Part shown: positions 6,070 to 7,817 of the stretch, piece by piece
Numbering within the stretch: position 1 is the first letter of the stretch
Layout: each line of letters begins with the position of its first letter
NCBI GenBank assembly: GCA_031278535.1
Contig: JAITKH010000116.1
Span: 1 to 7,817 of the forward strand
From: Planctomycetota bacterium
GTDB taxonomy: Bacteria; Planctomycetota; SZUA-567
Length of the DNA: 7,817 nucleotides
Direction of reading: 5' to 3'
Notes under the pieces: generated by a model
Databases searched by the model: none
Told to the model about the DNA's origin: nothing
Seen by the model: only the letters and a program-made list of their open reading frames with translations
Made by a program: the position numbers and the translations under genes

Positions 6070-6217
6070 CTCTCTGTTGCTTCATCATGTACGTTGATAA
6101 ATTTTCGGAAATTCACCATCCTTTTCCACATTTTTCTTTCTTTTCCGCCTCCCTTCCCCGGTTTTTCAAAAGAAGTCCGCCTTCGTCCGGCAAATGAAAA
6201 GCGGCGCCTTTTGATCT

Positions 6218-6234
6218 CCCGGCCATCGGCCGGG
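6218..6234. repeat. Perfect GC-rich inverted repeat between divergent genes
   Basis: CCCGGCC-ATC-GGCCGGG has 7-bp arms and a 3-bp centre. It lies 36 bp before the start of the rightward metallopeptidase gene and about 160 bp from the leftward prepilin peptidase start. No T tract follows on either strand, so it is not a terminator. A shared operator or a leader hairpin are the options. Confidence 0.45.
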
Positions 6235-6269
6235 TTGACTGAAAGGCGAGTCGGAGAGGAGGACGGTAC

Positions 6270-7199
6270 ATGGGGCGGCGACGACGTTTTCCGGCGGAAG
6301 CACTGGTCTTCCTGGCGATATGGCCCTGGCTGGCGACGGCCGGGGATGCCGGGAGGTTGGACAGCCGGCTAAGCGGCGGCGGACCGGTGACGGTCCGCCT
6401 GTCGCCTTTCGCCAAACCACGCGAAATTCCTAAAACGCTTGACGGAATGCGCCGTTTGACCGGCGACGACTTCCTCTGCGTCGAGCGGGGCGACTGCCTG
6501 GTGGCGGGCGATCTTGGCCCCGGCGAATACGAATATCTGGTGGATGGCGTACTCGATTATTGTTCCGCCGCCCTGCGCCGGGTCTTTTTCAATCGCGATT
6601 CCGGGGCCGGGAAAAAAGTCAGCATCTTCGTTTTCCGGGACTATGCGAGCTACGAAGCCGGCCTTCGCCGCTTCATCGGCATGGAGCCGATAAGCCCCTA
6701 CGGGCATTACGGACATTTGCAAAAATACATCGTGATAAACTACGAAACCGGCCCCGGCACCCTGGTGCACGAATTGATCCATTCCTTGATGTCGGAGGAT
6801 TTTCCGGAAGCTCCGATTTGGATTGCCGAGGGACTGGCTAGCCTGTACGAGCAATGCCGGGCCGAGGGGGATGTTCTCAAGGGCGACGACAACTGGCGCT
6901 TGCCGGAATTGAAGGAAGCTCTGGCGAACGGGAGCCTGGTTTCCCTTTCGCGACTGCTTGCCATGAGCCCCGCCGACTTCCGGGACAACCGGGAAAGCCT
7001 CAACTACGCCGAAGCCCGCTATTTCTGCAAATATCTGGAGGAGATGGGAGCTCTTCCCCGGATTTACCAGGATTTTCGCCGGAGGCCGGAAAAGGACCCG
7101 GCCGGCATCCTCTTTGTCGCGAATACCCTGGGAAAACCGTTCGAGGCCATTGAGGCGGATTGGCGCCGCTGGCTCCGGTTCCAGTACTGGCGGGAATGA
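6270..7199 (+). CDS. Exported putative zinc metallopeptidase, HExxH...E (gluzincin-like)
   Basis: A 309-residue protein I cannot match to a named enzyme. Residues 1-25 look like a signal peptide or N-terminal anchor (MGRRRRF, then ALVFLAIWPWLATAG), so it probably acts outside the cytoplasm. HELIH (167-171) supplies two zinc-ligand histidines and the catalytic glutamate. WIAEGLASLYE follows, with E187 the likely third ligand 16 residues after the second histidine. This arrangement resembles gluzincins of the Peptidase_MA_2 / DUF1570 kind, and the following LNYAEARYFCKYLEEMG segment also fits them. Residues 87-160 contain an apparent strand/helix lead-in (KVSIFVFRDYASYEAGL) common in such proteins. 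The ATG at 6270 has a strong GGAGAGGAGG site 7 nt upstream. It is divergent from prepilin peptidase. No substrate can be named; peptidase activity is inferred only from the motif. Confidence 0.82.
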   Translation: MGRRRRFPAEALVFLAIWPWLATAGDAGRLDSRLSGGGPVTVRLSPFAKPREIPKTLDGMRRLTGDDFLCVERGDCLVAGDLGPGEYEYLVDGVLDYCSAALRRVFFNRDSGAGKKVSIFVFRDYASYEAGLRRFIGMEPISPYGHYGHLQKYIVINYETGPGTLVHELIHSLMSEDFPEAPIWIAEGLASLYEQCRAEGDVLKGDDNWRLPELKEALANGSLVSLSRLLAMSPADFRDNRESLNYAEARYFCKYLEEMGALPRIYQDFRRRPEKDPAGILFVANTLGKPFEAIEADWRRWLRFQYWRE

Positions 7200-7226
7200 T
7201 TCGGAAATGATCGCCGACATTGCTTG

Positions 7227-7255
7227 TTGCATATCCGGCCGTAGACGGTTATACT
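7227..7255 (+). promoter_or_regulatory. Candidate sigma-70 promoter for the repeated-motif gene
   Basis: TTGCAT (3 of 6) at 7227-7232, a 17-bp spacer, and TATACT (5 of 6) at 7250-7255. The -10 box and spacing match the ferritin promoter. Transcription would start near 7262, about 31 nt before the ATG at 7293. A short inverted repeat CCGT-AG-ACGG (7239-7248) sits in the spacer. Confidence 0.55.
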
Positions 7256-7292
7256 CTGTTCCGTCCGGCATAGGGCTTGGGGATGCGCCGCA

Positions 7293-7817
7293 ATGGCCGA
7301 TATTAACCAGGATGACATAGACAAGTTATTGCAGGACACCTTGAACGGGGACGGATCGGAGGACAAACCGATCGAGCGTCAGGATACGGTGGCGGAAAGC
7401 GGCGTGGCAAGCCAGGACGACATTGACGCCCTTTTCGCCTCCGTTGTCAACGATCCTGTCCCGGATGAAACCGAATCTCCATCTTCCGCCGCTCTGGATG
7501 CGAAAAAAGATCCTCCTGCCGAGGATGCGGCTGGCATGGTTGGGCAGGATGATATCGACGCGCTCTTCGCTTCCCTCGACAGTTCGAAACATGATGCGCC
7601 TCCCTCCCCGACCGCAGCCGCATCCCAAGAAGAACACGACTCTCCGCCACCGGATCATCCAGAGGAGGCGCCAGGCATTGGCGAAACGGACGCGAGCGAC
7701 GCTTCCAGCCCGCCTGGAGCAACAGCCCCTCGCCCTCCCGCTCCGGCCGATATTTCCGCGGCTGACGAAACCGATGCCGATGCCGATGCCGATCTGGACG
7801 CCTTGCTGAACTCCCTT
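7293..7817 (+). CDS. Acidic repeat protein with FliM-like QDDIDALF motifs (5' part, runs off window)
   Basis: The first 175 residues of an open frame that is still open at the window end. It begins MADINQDDIDKLL and repeats the motif as SQDDIDALFAS (40-50) and GQDDIDALFAS (84-94), with a relaxed fourth copy DLDALLNS (167-174). The linkers are rich in Asp, Glu, Pro, Ala and Ser and look disordered; there is no signal peptide or membrane segment. The motif resembles the short N-terminal (L)SQxEIDALL segment of flagellar-switch proteins FliM and FliY, which binds phosphorylated CheY; that family role is established, its use here is inference. The unseen C-terminal part may hold a FliN/FliM-like, PilZ or other domain. 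The start has only a weak upstream GGGG, but motif 1 begins at residue 5, supporting it. GATGCC is repeated three times near the end (7773-7793). Confidence 0.8.
   Translation, partial: MADINQDDIDKLLQDTLNGDGSEDKPIERQDTVAESGVASQDDIDALFASVVNDPVPDETESPSSAALDAKKDPPAEDAAGMVGQDDIDALFASLDSSKHDAPPSPTAAASQEEHDSPPPDHPEEAPGIGETDASDASSPPGATAPRPPAPADISAADETDADADADLDALLNSL

Noticed and set aside
7773..7793. GATGCC triplicate as a phase-variation repeat
   Set aside because: The 6-bp unit keeps the reading frame, has only three copies, and just encodes Asp-Ala; no on/off switching would result.
7293..7817. Antisense open frames on the minus strand at 7326-7658 and 7447-7722
   Set aside because: They oppose the repeated-motif gene, which has the clearer coding pattern, periodic motifs and a promoter; the antisense frames have no recognisable features.

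Overview
This is a 7.8 kb window of GC-rich bacterial DNA. The organism is most likely Gram-negative: the solute-binding protein has a Sec signal peptide without a lipobox cysteine, so it should be a free periplasmic protein, and there is a type IV prepilin peptidase. The last gene carries repeated QDDIDALF-type motifs like those at the N-termini of flagellar-switch proteins, which hints at a motile bacterium. Some Desulfovibrio-like deltaproteobacteria would fit, but there is no rRNA or other phylogenetic marker, so the taxon is not established.

Layout. (1) Positions 1-3989, minus strand: a four-gene sugar-uptake operon read right to left. Its order is periplasmic binding protein (RbsB type), double ATPase (RbsA type), membrane permease (RbsC type), then a FGGY-family carbohydrate kinase cut off by the left edge. 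The genes are tightly packed: 10 bp between ATPase and permease, and a 4-bp TTGA stop/start overlap between permease and kinase. The exception is a 105-bp gap with a GC-rich hairpin after the binding-protein gene. Substrate imported by the ABC transporter would be phosphorylated by the kinase; the sugar cannot be named from sequence.

(2) Positions 3990-4504: a 515-bp divergent regulatory region. It holds an AT-rich island with a candidate leftward promoter, a good sigma-70 type promoter for ferritin, and several inverted repeats.

(3) Positions 4505-5029, plus strand: a non-haem ferritin with an apparently complete ferroxidase centre, ended by a strong intrinsic terminator. (4) Positions 5088-6059, minus strand: a type IV prepilin peptidase (A24 family), convergent with ferritin, probably starting at a GTG. 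(5) Positions 6270-7199, plus strand: an exported, uncharacterised HExxH...E (gluzincin-like) putative metallopeptidase. (6) Positions 7293-7817, plus strand: the 5' part of a gene for an acidic, proline/alanine-rich, probably disordered protein with three QDDID(A/K)L motifs and a fourth relaxed copy, behind its own promoter. It runs off the right edge and is the least ordinary item here. I see no tRNA, rRNA, CRISPR array, insertion sequence or integrase in the window.
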